From Ferrimonas sp044433165 (GTDB lineage: Bacteria > Pseudomonadota > Gammaproteobacteria > Enterobacterales > Shewanellaceae): a stretch of DNA of 16,717 bases. Location of the stretch: assembly GCA_044433165.1 (NCBI GenBank), contig JAWXTX010000056.1, forward strand, positions 1-16,717, given 5' to 3'. Position 1 is the first letter of the stretch; each line of letters begins with the position of its first letter. The translations under genes and the position numbers were made by a program. The notes beneath the pieces are model-generated. The model did not search any database. It worked only from the letters and a program-made list of their open reading frames with translations, and had not been told where the DNA came from. Of this stretch, positions 1 through 7,776 are shown piece by piece.

Positions 1-1146
1 GCTGCTGCTATCACCGCTTCCTGGGGGCCCCAGGTTTTGGCTGGCATTCGATTTGGGCATGACTGCCTGCAATTTTTCTTGTTGCTCACGGGTTAAGCCC
101 AGTTGTTGCAGTTGTGCCATTGGCCCCTGCGCGGTGGTTTGTTGAGAAGCCAAACGCTCGGCAATGCGAAGTGCCGAGTTGGGGACGCGCTGAATGTTGC
201 GCAAGGTGTCAATTTCCACTTCAAGATTCGCCGTCATCCCCGGTAACAATTGGGTTTTAGGGTTGTCGGTACTAATGATGACGGTATAGCTGATAACGCC
301 AGAGTTACTTTGGGGTGCTCGTTGAATTTGGATTACTTTGCCGCGAAAGCGTTGTTCTGGGAAAGCATCCACGGTGAAATCGACATTTTGATCTAGGGCG
401 ATTTGGCCAATATCAGACTCATCAATGTAGGCTTCAATTTGCATTTGCGACAGATCACGCGCCAGCGTAAAGAGCTCAGGGGTGCTGTAACTGGAAGCCA
501 CGGTTTGCCCGGTTTCAATGGTGCGGTCAATAACAAACCCCGTAATTGGTGAGCGAATTTCAGTGCGGTCTAATTGAATTTGTGCCTGTTCTACACTGGC
601 TTCCTTGCTAGCGCGAGTGGCTTGTTGAGCGGTTAGCTCTGCGCGTGCATAAGCAAGGGTGATCTGCTGAGTTTCATAGCTGGTTGTCAGAGTATCTAAT
701 TCATCATCGGATAATAATTTTTCGGCATTAAGCCCTTTGGCGCGGGTTAAGTCGCGCTCTGCTTTGGCAAGATCGATCTGCGCTTGTTCGATGGTTAAGC
801 GTTGTAAGGTGATGCTGGCATCGGTGTATTGCAAGTCTGCTTGCGCTTGCGCTAATTGAGAGCGAAAGGTGCTGGGATCAATTTGGGCCAATAATTGGCC
901 TTGCTCTACGCTGTCATTAAAATCAACTAATACCGCTGTGATCTGGCCAGACAATTGCGCCCCAACCACCACATCATCTACGGCGGCTAGGGTACCGGTT
1001 GCGCTCACGCGTTTGTTGATGTTGCCCGATTCCACTAACACGGTGCGGTATTCGGTGCCGATGTTCCCTTTGGCACTGCCTTGATTAACCCAAAATCCAG
1101 CGGCTAACACAGCCACAACTGCAGTGGCTATAACGGCCTTTTTCAT
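1..1146 (-). CDS. Periplasmic adaptor (membrane fusion) subunit of a MacA/HlyD-type efflux pump, 3' part missing
   Basis: Reading leftward from an ATG at 1146, an open frame of 382 codons runs without a stop to the window edge, so the C-terminus is missing. Residues about 4-20 are a hydrophobic N-terminal anchor or uncleaved signal. Then come a lipoyl-like half (GAQLSGQI... near residue 65), a glutamine- and alanine-rich alpha-hairpin (about 85-170), the second lipoyl half (RSPITGFVIDRTIETGQTV near 190) and a beta-barrel domain ending in LLPGMTANLEVEI. This order is that of adaptors linking an inner-membrane ABC (MacB-like) or RND pump to an outer-membrane channel. After VPNSALR a Q/S/P-rich stretch begins, probably an insertion in the membrane-proximal domain. 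A GGGAG ribosome site lies about 9 bases before the ATG. The pump gene itself would lie to the left, outside the window. The substrate cannot be told, and the choice between MacA and RND type is open. Confidence 0.9.
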   Translation of the reverse strand, partial: MKKAVIATAVVAVLAAGFWVNQGSAKGNIGTEYRTVLVESGNINKRVSATGTLAAVDDVVVGAQLSGQITAVLVDFNDSVEQGQLLAQIDPSTFRSQLAQAQADLQYTDASITLQRLTIEQAQIDLAKAERDLTRAKGLNAEKLLSDDELDTLTTSYETQQITLAYARAELTAQQATRASKEASVEQAQIQLDRTEIRSPITGFVIDRTIETGQTVASSYSTPELFTLARDLSQMQIEAYIDESDIGQIALDQNVDFTVDAFPEQRFRGKVIQIQRAPQSNSGVISYTVIISTDNPKTQLLPGMTANLEVEIDTLRNIQRVPNSALRIAERLASQQTTAQGPMAQLQQLGLTREQQEKLQAVMPKSNASQNLGPPGSGDSSS

Positions 1147-1230
1147 AAAATATACTCCCAATAAGTGGATGATTGATTTTAAGAGCCGTTGGGCTGAATG
1201 AAATAGCGTATTTGCACAAGTTTACGTAAT

Positions 1231-1262
1231 AAAAAAGCCTTAGATTTTCAGTCTAAGGCTTT
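1231..1262 (-). terminator. Rho-independent terminator of the cutA-dsbD operon
   Basis: There is a perfect 11-bp stem (1234-1244 with 1252-1262) around a 7-base loop. On the minus strand the stem is followed by a run of six T (1231-1236). It lies 27 bases beyond the dsbD stop and is oriented for leftward transcription. It also separates dsbD from the adaptor gene at the left edge. Confidence 0.9.
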
Positions 1263-1288
1263 GATTTAAATTGAATCTTGAATTAATG

Positions 1289-3013
1289 TCATTCGGCTCT
1301 GATGCGCGCGAGATGTTCGGCAAAAGGGGCGGCATTCATAAAGCCAGTTACCCGTAACTGGCTCAGTTCTTGGCCTTGTGTATTAAAAAACAGCAAGGTT
1401 GGTAAGCCCAGGACTTGGTAGCGCTCCATGAGTGCTTGATCGGTCTTATCCATGCGGGTTAAGTCCGCTTGCAGCAGAACCATTTCTGCGGTGTGCGCCG
1501 TCACTTCAGATGCTGGGAAGGTTTTATGTTCAAACTCTTTGCAAGCGGTACACCAATCGGCATACAGATCCAGCATCACATGCTTGCCCTGCGCTTGTGC
1601 TTCAGCCACCGCGAGCTCTAAATCTTGTAAGGATTTGATGCTGGTAAAAGGCACCACTGGCTGCTGGTGAACGCTTGGGATACGTAAGGTTTGTACGCCA
1701 TAACCGATGCTAGCAATGACCGCGCATAGCAAGACACCATAGCGTGCCGTACGCCAGCGCGATGGTTGGCTGTGGTAGTTTCGCCACGCCCAATAGCCAA
1801 GCAGCGTTAATGCCCAAGTGGCCCACGCTAAGTTCAGCAGTGGCCCCGCCCAGATCCGCTCAAGCATCATTAAGCTGACCGACAGCAATAAAAAGCCAAA
1901 GGTGTGCTTAATGGTGTCCATCCAAGCGCCGGCTTTGGGTAGTAATTTTCCGCCCGAGGTGCCCAATAAAAGCAGGGGTAACCCCATTCCGAGTGATAAG
2001 GCGTATAACGCGGCCGCGCCTAGGAGAAGATCGCCACTTTGAGCCACGTAGATCAGCACTCCAGAGAGCGGGGCGGTGGTGCAGGGCGAAGCCACAAGAC
2101 CGGAGATCAGCCCCATGGTAAATACCCCGAGGTACGAACCGCCTTGCTGCTGATTCGATGCTTGATTCAAACGGGTTTGTAAGCGGCTGGGCAGTTGCAA
2201 TTGGTACAAGCCAAACATTGAGAGCGATAACAGCACAAATAGCAGCGCCAACCCAATTAATACCGCTGGGCTTTGCAGCATCGCTTGATAGCGGGCACCG
2301 GCAGAGGCCACAACCAGCCCTAATAGGGTGTAGGTGAGTGCCATGCCTTGAACATACGCCATGGATAACCCAAACGCTTTGGTGCTGGATAAGCGCGCAC
2401 CATGGCCGGCAATAATGCCGGTTAAAATGGGGTACATGGGGAACACACAGGGGGTAAATGCCAGTAAAATCCCCAAGCCAAATAGGGTGGCAATAACCAC
2501 CCCAACATGATGTTCCGCAAGCATTTGTGCCAGCGTATCTTGTTCGGTTTGTGGTGTGGGGATGGGCGCTGACGGGGGATCTTGAGCCACCGCCGTCAGT
2601 GGTACTTCAATGGTGGTGGGCGGGTAGCACAAGATCTTATCTAAGCAGCCTTGGTAGGTGATCTGTAGCGCGCTATTGGCATTGGCTTCGAGGATCGGCA
2701 GGGTAATGTCAACACGGTTGAAAAAGACCGGTAAATCGCCAAAAAATTCATCATGATGGATGGTGGCTTTGGGAAACGTTGGGTTACCAATGGTGGCGTC
2801 TACCGCGTTAAAAACAAACTTCTCTTGGTAGAGATAGTATTGCCGACCAGCCATGGTAAATTGCAGCGTCAGCTGATTATCTTGCTGCTTAAAGTCGAAC
2901 TGGTAGGCTTGTTCAACGGGCAGGATCTGCGGTTCTGAGCGCAAAAAATCAAAGTTGGCGTAGGCCGTATTGCTGCACAGCAACCACAGCCAGAGAAAAC
3001 GAAGTAACATCAT
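1289..3013 (-). CDS. dsbD: Thiol:disulfide interchange protein DsbD
   Basis: Inner-membrane protein of 574 residues that passes electrons from cytoplasmic thioredoxin to periplasmic partners (DsbC, DsbG, CcmG families), keeping them reduced. Residues 1-19 form a signal peptide ending in TAYA. The alpha domain (about 20-130) carries the CLDKILC cysteine pair (Cys123, Cys129). The eight-helix beta domain has its two redox cysteines in FTPCVFP (Cys189) and ASPCTTAP (Cys311). The C-terminal thioredoxin-like gamma domain has the WCTAC site (Cys488, Cys491). All six functional cysteines are present, and length matches E. coli DsbD. I chose the ATG at 3013, which overlaps the cutA stop in an ATGA arrangement. 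A GTG at 3025 in the same frame would add four residues before the signal peptide and is less likely. It is the second gene of a cutA-dsbD operon. Confidence 0.97.
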   Translation of the reverse strand: MMLLRFLWLWLLCSNTAYANFDFLRSEPQILPVEQAYQFDFKQQDNQLTLQFTMAGRQYYLYQEKFVFNAVDATIGNPTFPKATIHHDEFFGDLPVFFNRVDITLPILEANANSALQITYQGCLDKILCYPPTTIEVPLTAVAQDPPSAPIPTPQTEQDTLAQMLAEHHVGVVIATLFGLGILLAFTPCVFPMYPILTGIIAGHGARLSSTKAFGLSMAYVQGMALTYTLLGLVVASAGARYQAMLQSPAVLIGLALLFVLLSLSMFGLYQLQLPSRLQTRLNQASNQQQGGSYLGVFTMGLISGLVASPCTTAPLSGVLIYVAQSGDLLLGAAALYALSLGMGLPLLLLGTSGGKLLPKAGAWMDTIKHTFGFLLLSVSLMMLERIWAGPLLNLAWATWALTLLGYWAWRNYHSQPSRWRTARYGVLLCAVIASIGYGVQTLRIPSVHQQPVVPFTSIKSLQDLELAVAEAQAQGKHVMLDLYADWCTACKEFEHKTFPASEVTAHTAEMVLLQADLTRMDKTDQALMERYQVLGLPTLLFFNTQGQELSQLRVTGFMNAAPFAEHLARIRAE

Positions 3014-3342
3014 GGAGTCGTACACTCAGTGGTTTGACGTTGGATCCACGCTAAATAGGGGGCGTAGCCTGCGGTAATAGGCAGGGCGAGGATCTCAGGT
3101 AATTCATAGGGATGGTGCGTAATAATGGCTTCTTCTAGAGCCGGCCAATGCTGCGCTTGGGTTTTGATGATCAATTGCACTTCTTGGTCGCGGCAAATTT
3201 TGCCTTTCCAATGATACCAAGATTGAACCCCATCAAGCAGATTAATGCAGGCTGCGAGCCGTTGCTCCAATAGGACATTGGCGAGTTGCTCTGCACTGCT
3301 TAACGAGGGGCAAGTGCAGAGTACGACCAGAACAGTCGACAT
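3010..3342 (-). CDS. cutA: Divalent-cation tolerance protein CutA
   Basis: A 110-residue protein of the CutA1 family, small trimeric ferredoxin-like proteins linked by genetics to copper and divalent cation tolerance; the molecular role is not settled. Family marks are visible: the LAACIN segment, SWYHWKGKI, the VQLIIKT strand and HPYELPEILALPI near the C-terminus. Cys residues lie near positions 9, 11, 32 and 50. The start is the ATG at 3342, preceded by a strong TAAGGAGA ribosome site. The open frame continues far upstream to 3546, but that extension is not CutA-like and overlaps the divergent fxsA. The last bases overlap the dsbD start (ATGA), so the two are probably translated together, the same pairing as in E. 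coli. Confidence 0.95.
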   Translation of the reverse strand: MSTVLVVLCTCPSLSSAEQLANVLLEQRLAACINLLDGVQSWYHWKGKICRDQEVQLIIKTQAQHWPALEEAIITHHPYELPEILALPITAGYAPYLAWIQRQTTECTTP

Positions 3343-3505
3343 GAATGTCTCCTTAAGGTGAAGGCTTTTAGCCAGCGATACCTTGGCAAAATACCAGATC
3401 CGCATCAAGGATGTTGTGATTGTGACATTGGCACAAGCGTAAACCTTGCAATCAGACCGCCGAGCCCCCAAATTAGTTTCAAGACAGAGTTGATTTGAGG
3501 TACGG

Positions 3506-4036
3506 ATGGTTTTGCCATTATTTGTGTTGTTTGCCGTAATGCCCATCCTTGAGATCTACGTTTTGATGAAGATTGGCTCCGCCATCGGTGCCGGTGTGAC
3601 GATTGCGATTGTGCTACTGACGGCCGCGATTGGTGCTTCTTTAGTGCGCAGCCAAGGGTTATCAACCTTATTAAGTGCGCAGCAAAAGCTAAACCAAGGG
3701 GAGCTGCCAGCTCAGCAAATGCTCGAAGGGCTGTTGCTTGCCGTTGCCGGAGTCTTGCTGGTGACGCCGGGGTTTGTCACGGATGCTGTGGGGCTGCTGA
3801 TCTTATTGCCATGGACGCGCCGCCCTATCGCTCAGGCGTTATTGCAACGGGTTCAAGTACGGGGGGCGGGTGCCGGCTTTAGCGCCCATTTCGGTAGTCA
3901 GTTTGGGCAAGGCTCTTTTACTGAACGCGATCCGTTTGCGGGCCAAGGGCGCACTTTTGATCACGAAGGCGACAGCCAATCATCGGCCCCTTCAAGTAAC
4001 CAAATTCGCCACGAACAATCGCCACCAGAGTGGTAA
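3506..4036 (+). CDS. fxsA: FxsA family cytoplasmic membrane protein
   Basis: A 176-residue membrane protein of the FxsA family. In E. coli, overproduction of FxsA relieves exclusion of phage T7 by the F plasmid; its normal role is unknown. Hydrophobic segments lie at about 1-18, 24-45 and 73-100 with the family-like stretch LLVTPGFVTDAVGLLILLP, followed by a basic patch (TRRP). The C-terminal third (about 120-176) is polar, glycine- and serine-rich and probably disordered in the cytoplasm. The start ATG follows a GAGGT ribosome site. The gene is divergent from cutA and sits upstream of groES with its own terminator, so it is probably a single-gene transcript. fxsA next to groESL is also seen in other gammaproteobacteria, as far as I recall. 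Confidence 0.9.
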   Translation: MVLPLFVLFAVMPILEIYVLMKIGSAIGAGVTIAIVLLTAAIGASLVRSQGLSTLLSAQQKLNQGELPAQQMLEGLLLAVAGVLLVTPGFVTDAVGLLILLPWTRRPIAQALLQRVQVRGAGAGFSAHFGSQFGQGSFTERDPFAGQGRTFDHEGDSQSSAPSSNQIRHEQSPPEW

Positions 4037-4057
4037 AGCTGGGGAGATTGTTTGTCC

Positions 4058-4084
4058 AAAAGCAGCCATACGGCTGCTTTTTTT
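4058..4084 (+). terminator. Rho-independent terminator after fxsA
   Basis: A 10-bp stem (4058-4067 with 4072-4081) closes a four-base ATAC loop and runs into a T tract ending at 4084. It lies 21 bases after the fxsA stop and isolates fxsA from the groESL promoter downstream. Confidence 0.9.
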
Positions 4085-4131
4085 GTTGCGGTTTTATCAC
4101 CCTTCATGGCACAAATATTTTCGACTTACCC

Positions 4132-4159
4132 CTTGTATTCGTTAGCACTATCCCCATAT
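4132..4159 (+). promoter_or_regulatory. Probable sigma32 heat-shock promoter of groES-groEL
   Basis: CTTGTA at 4132-4137 and CCCCATAT at 4152-4159 are separated by 14 bases. They match the sigma32 consensus (CTTGAA, 13-15 bases, CCCCATNT) with one mismatch in the -35 and a near-perfect -10. The distance to the groES ATG is about 77 bases. This placement fits the heat-shock control known for E. coli groESL. No complete CIRCE operator is present, so HrcA control is not indicated. I see no clear sigma70 promoter beside it. Confidence 0.82.
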
Positions 4160-4236
4160 TCCTTGTCAGAGCGCAGCTGGCAATCAGCCGCTGCACGTTT
4201 TACCCATACACGGAACCGTTTTAGGAGAATTCACAG

Positions 4237-4527
4237 ATGACTATCCGTCCGTTACATGACCGCGTTATTGTTAAGCGCACTGAAGTAGAGTCTAAATCTG
4301 CTGGTGGCATCGTTTTAACTGGCAGCGCCGCTGAAAAGTCGACCCGTGGTGAGATCATTGCCGTTGGTAATGGCCGCCTGTTAGACAATGGCGACGTGAA
4401 AGCGCTGGACGTAAAGGTTGGTGATACAGTGATTTTCAGCGAAGGCTACGGCGTAAAAGCCGAGAAAATTGACGGCCAAGAAGTGCTGATCATGTCCGAG
4501 TCAGACATTCTGGCGATCGTTGAATAA
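4237..4527 (+). CDS. groES: Co-chaperonin GroES
   Basis: A 96-residue subunit of the heptameric lid that closes the GroEL folding chamber in the cytoplasm. It begins MTIRPLHDRVIVKR and keeps the mobile-loop region (ESKSAGGIVLTGSAAEKSTRGEI split around residues 17-38), with the hydrophobic GIVL tripeptide zone that docks on GroEL. The C-terminal strand ends in SESDILAIVE. Length is that of E. coli GroES (97). The ATG follows an AGGAGAA ribosome site and lies downstream of the sigma32-type promoter. groEL follows after 37 bases, in the standard two-gene operon. Confidence 0.98.
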   Translation: MTIRPLHDRVIVKRTEVESKSAGGIVLTGSAAEKSTRGEIIAVGNGRLLDNGDVKALDVKVGDTVIFSEGYGVKAEKIDGQEVLIMSESDILAIVE

Positions 4528-4564
4528 TCCCTTTTCTGTTGCAAAATTCTAGAAGGAGCGAATC

Positions 4565-6202
4565 ATGGCTGCGAAAGACGTAAAATTTGGTAATGATGCC
4601 CGCGTAAAAATGCTGGCCGGCGTTAACGTACTGGCAGATGCGGTAAAAGTTACTTTAGGGCCTAAAGGTCGCAACGTGGTATTGGATAAAGCCTTTGGTG
4701 GCCCAACCATCACCAAAGATGGCGTATCTGTGGCGAAAGAGATCGAACTGGAAGATAAGTTCGAAAACATGGGCGCGCAGATGGTCAAAGAGGTTGCCTC
4801 TAAAGCCAACGACGAAGCGGGCGACGGTACCACTACGGCTACCGTACTGGCTCAAGCCATTGTTACTGAAGGTTTAAAAGCCGTTGCTGCTGGCATGAAT
4901 CCAATGGATCTGAAGCGCGGTATCGATAAAGCGGTTGCCGCTGCCGTTATCGAATTAAAAGAACTGGCGCAGCCTTGCACCGATTCCAAGGCCATTGCCC
5001 AAGTGGGCACCATTTCGGCAAACTCGGACGTTGCTGTTGGTGAAATCATCGCCACGGCAATGGAAAAAGTAGGCCAAGAAGGGGTGATCACAGTTGAAGA
5101 AGGCCAAGCCTTAGAGAACGAATTGGATGTGGTTGAAGGCATGCAGTTTGATCGCGGTTACCTGTCACCTTACTTCATCAATAACGCGGAAAATGGCACC
5201 GTGGAAATGGACTCGCCATTCATCCTGTTAGTGGATAAAAAAATCTCCAACATCCGTGAATTGCTGCCAATTCTTGAGGGCCTAACCAAAGCCGGTAAGC
5301 CGCTGTTGATGGTGGCAGAAGACGTTGAAGGTGAAGCGTTAGCGACCTTGGTGGTGAACAACATGCGTGGCATCGTGAAAGTGGCGGCCGTGAAAGCCCC
5401 AGGCTTTGGCGATCGTCGTAAAGCCATGCTGCAAGACATCGCCATCTTAACTGGCGGTACGGTGATCTCCGAAGAGATCGGCATGGAGCTGGAAAAAGCG
5501 ACCTTAGAAGATCTGGGTACCGCTAAGCGTGTGGTGATCACCAAAGATAATACCACCATTATTGATGGCGCCGGTGACGAAGCACAGATCGCTGGCCGTG
5601 TGGCACAAATCAAAGCGCAAATCGAAGAGTCCAGCTCGGATTACGATAAAGAGAAGCTGCAAGAGCGCATGGCCAAACTGGCCGGCGGTGTTGCGGTAAT
5701 CAAAGTGGGCGCCGCCACCGAAGTGGAAATGAAAGAGAAGAAAGCGCGCGTTGAAGATGCTCTGCACGCCACCCGTGCTGCGGTTGAAGAAGGCGTGGTT
5801 GCCGGTGGTGGTACGGCATTAGTACGCGTTGCGGCTAAGCTGGCGGAACTGACCGGTGACAACGAAGAGCAGAACGTTGGCATTAAGCTGGCGCTGCGTG
5901 CGATGGAAGCACCATTGCGTCAAATCGCTTATAACGCCGGTGTCGAATCTTCTGTGGTTGCCAACAAAGTGAAAGATGGCAGCGGTAGCTTTGGTTACAA
6001 CGCAGGTAACGATACCTATGGCGACATGATTGAAATGGGCATTTTGGATCCAACCAAAGTGACTCGTTCTGCGCTGCAATTTGCCGCTTCTGTGGCTGGG
6101 TTGATGATCACAACCGAAGCCATGGTGTCTGAATTACCGCAAGACAATGCGGCCGGTGCCCCAGATATGGGCGGCATGGGTGGTATGGGCGGTATGATGT
6201 AA
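4565..6202 (+). CDS. groEL: Chaperonin GroEL (Hsp60)
   Basis: A 545-residue subunit of the double-ring ATP-driven folding chamber. The ATP site shows TLGPKGRNVVLDK (about 30-42), DGTTTATVLA at about 87 and GGGTAL at about 414. The apical domain includes YLSPYFINNAENGTVEMD near 200, the substrate and GroES binding face. The protein ends in the usual flexible GGM repeat tail (GGMGGMGGMM). A GAAGGAG ribosome site lies just before the ATG. Codon use looks like that of a highly expressed gene. The gene shares the promoter of groES, and its transcript ends at a strong hairpin 113 bases beyond the stop, a rather long 3' UTR. Confidence 0.99.
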   Translation: MAAKDVKFGNDARVKMLAGVNVLADAVKVTLGPKGRNVVLDKAFGGPTITKDGVSVAKEIELEDKFENMGAQMVKEVASKANDEAGDGTTTATVLAQAIVTEGLKAVAAGMNPMDLKRGIDKAVAAAVIELKELAQPCTDSKAIAQVGTISANSDVAVGEIIATAMEKVGQEGVITVEEGQALENELDVVEGMQFDRGYLSPYFINNAENGTVEMDSPFILLVDKKISNIRELLPILEGLTKAGKPLLMVAEDVEGEALATLVVNNMRGIVKVAAVKAPGFGDRRKAMLQDIAILTGGTVISEEIGMELEKATLEDLGTAKRVVITKDNTTIIDGAGDEAQIAGRVAQIKAQIEESSSDYDKEKLQERMAKLAGGVAVIKVGAATEVEMKEKKARVEDALHATRAAVEEGVVAGGGTALVRVAAKLAELTGDNEEQNVGIKLALRAMEAPLRQIAYNAGVESSVVANKVKDGSGSFGYNAGNDTYGDMIEMGILDPTKVTRSALQFAASVAGLMITTEAMVSELPQDNAAGAPDMGGMGGMGGMM

Positions 6203-6315
6203 GGCGAACCAAGCCTTGCGGTGACCGGCCTATTTAGCCAAGCGCGCTGGCGAGTGTAACCTTTACAATTAGTGTGATGGTGCCTGCCAAGCGGCTCAAA
6301 CGGCAAAGCCATAAT

Positions 6316-6357
6316 ACCGGCCATTCGGGTAACGAACTCGAATGGCCGGTTTTTTTT
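6316..6357 (+). terminator. Strong Rho-independent terminator of groES-groEL
   Basis: A perfect 12-bp GC-rich stem (6316-6327 with 6339-6350) can be extended by a few inner pairs. It is followed by eight T (6350-6357). It lies 113 bases after the groEL stop and is the only terminator-like structure I see there. Confidence 0.93.
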
Positions 6358-6640
6358 GCCATCTTGTCGGCGCTTAGTAAAGCGATACTGCGTTTGGGGC
6401 ACGTTGGCGATGGCGCCCTTTAACGAGGTGGAGGGTTACTCATTGGCCTCACTTCAAGGCGCTTTTAATCTTTTTAAACTATTCGTCAGATTGAGTGTCA
6501 GCGACATCGTGCTGGTTACGCGAACAGCAACACGCTGCATTTAAAGCCATTTTATCGGCATGATCTCAGGCCGGTTATGTGATCCTCGCCATACTGGTGA
6601 AGGCGCATGTGAGTTTTTCGGCGAAGAGTGGTGGTCGCTC
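6358..6640. other. Intergenic stretch with no recognised gene
   Basis: About 280 bases between the groEL terminator and the hemE promoter area. The only open frame here (6356-6544, plus) starts inside the terminator T run, has no ribosome site, is rich in Arg, Cys and Val, and resembles no protein I know. I see no tRNA or rRNA fold and no clear repeat. It may hold the upstream part of the hemE control region or an unrecognised small RNA; nothing in it supports a specific call. Confidence 0.5.
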
Positions 6641-6669
6641 ATTTGAATTATTGAGGTCAGTGCTACAAT
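6641..6669 (+). promoter_or_regulatory. hemE: Possible sigma70 promoter of hemE
   Basis: A good -10 hexamer, TACAAT, lies at 6664-6669. The matching -35 is poor: ATTTGA at 6641 with a 17-base gap, or TTGAAT at 6643 with a 15-base gap. A transcript starting near 6676 would have a leader of about 36 bases before the hemE ATG. Confidence 0.45.
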
Positions 6670-6711
6670 AGCGCCACTTTTGTCGAAACTTAATGTCGTT
6701 GGACCAAGCCG

Positions 6712-7776
6712 ATGTCAGATTTGAAAAATGATCGCTACCTGCGTGCGTTGCTGCGCCAACCTGTGGACGTCACCCCTGTATGGATGATGCGTCAAGCCGG
6801 CCGCTATTTGCCTGAATATCGTGCCACGCGTGCGCAAGCCGGCGATTTTATGAGCCTTTGCAAAAATGCCGAACTGGCTTGTGAGGTGACGTTACAGCCC
6901 TTGCGCCGTTACCCATTAGACGCGGCTATTTTGTTTTCTGATATTTTGACCATTCCAGATGCCATGGGCTTGGGGCTGTATTTTGAAGCGGGTGAAGGCC
7001 CTCGCTTTAAACAGTTAGCGGATACGCAAGCGGCCATTGAAGCGTTGCCTATTCCAGATCCAGAGCAAGAGCTGGGTTACGTTATGAATGCCGTACGCAC
7101 CATTCGTCGTGAGCTAAAAGGCGAAGTACCCTTGATTGGTTTCTCCGGTTCACCTTGGACCTTAGCCACTTATATGGTGGAAGGTGGTAGCTCGAAAGAT
7201 TTTGCTAAAACGAAAAAAATGGCCTTCTCTGAGCCGGCGATGATGCACTTGTTGCTAGATAAATTAGCCGATTCCGTTATTTTGTACTTGAATGCTCAAA
7301 TTAAAGCGGGTGCGCAAGCGGTGCAGATCTTTGACTCATGGGGCGGCGTGCTTTCTGGCCCAGCCTACGAAGAGTTCTCGTTGCGTTATATGCATAAAAT
7401 TGTGGATGGTTTATTGCGTGAGCATGACGGCCGTAAAGTGCCAGTGGTGTTGTTTACCAAAGGTGGCGGTCAATGGTTAGAGGCCATTGCCGATACCGGT
7501 TGTGATGCGGTTGGCTTAGATTGGACGGTGAATTTGCAGCAAGCTCGTGCTCGTATTGGTGAGCGGGTGGCACTGCAAGGCAATATGGACCCATCCATGC
7601 TGTACGCGCCAATTCCACGCATTGAGCAAGAAGTAGGGCGCATTTTGGCGGAATTTGGCCATGGAGAAGGCCATGTGTTTAACCTCGGCCATGGCATTCA
7701 TCAGTTTGCGGATCCGGAGCATGCAGGGGCGTTCATTCGCGCGGTCCATGCTCAGTCTCAGGCTTATCATCGCTAA
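6712..7776 (+). CDS. hemE: Uroporphyrinogen decarboxylase HemE
   Basis: A cytoplasmic enzyme of 354 residues, the same length as E. coli HemE. It removes four carboxyl groups from uroporphyrinogen III to give coproporphyrinogen III in haem synthesis. The N-terminal signature MRQAGRYLPEYR (about 26-37) supplies the Arg residues that hold the substrate carboxylates. FSDILTIPDAMGL contains the key Asp (Asp77). GFSGSPWTLATYMVEGG carries the conserved active-site Tyr near 154, and FNLGHGIHQ near 325 holds the conserved His. The ribosome site before the ATG is weak (GGACC). It appears to be a single-gene unit closed by a terminator. Its last 44 bases are overlapped on the other strand by the 3' end of putA. 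Confidence 0.98.
   Translation: MSDLKNDRYLRALLRQPVDVTPVWMMRQAGRYLPEYRATRAQAGDFMSLCKNAELACEVTLQPLRRYPLDAAILFSDILTIPDAMGLGLYFEAGEGPRFKQLADTQAAIEALPIPDPEQELGYVMNAVRTIRRELKGEVPLIGFSGSPWTLATYMVEGGSSKDFAKTKKMAFSEPAMMHLLLDKLADSVILYLNAQIKAGAQAVQIFDSWGGVLSGPAYEEFSLRYMHKIVDGLLREHDGRKVPVVLFTKGGGQWLEAIADTGCDAVGLDWTVNLQQARARIGERVALQGNMDPSMLYAPIPRIEQEVGRILAEFGHGEGHVFNLGHGIHQFADPEHAGAFIRAVHAQSQAYHR

Noticed and set aside
869..1084. 71-codon plus-strand frame opposite the efflux adaptor
   Set aside because: It is antisense to a clear coding region and has no ribosome site or recognisable sequence.
3343..3546. Open frame extending cutA upstream by about 68 residues
   Set aside because: The added residues are not CutA-like and overlap the divergent fxsA start. 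A strong ribosome site marks the ATG at 3342.
4142..4149. TTAGCACT before groES, resembling half of a CIRCE operator
   Set aside because: The partner half GAGTGCTAA is missing at the required 9-base spacing, and the bases lie between the elements of a sigma32-type promoter, so it is probably chance.
4300..4307. GCTGGTGG, identical to the E. coli Chi octamer
   Set aside because: A single copy inside groES codons; Chi differs between genera and one copy has no meaning.
5170..5613. 147-codon frame opposite groEL
   Set aside because: It is a shadow of the strongly biased groEL codon use; no ribosome site or known family.
6356..6544. 62-codon open frame between groEL and hemE
   Set aside because: It begins inside the terminator T run, has no ribosome site and has a composition unlike a protein.
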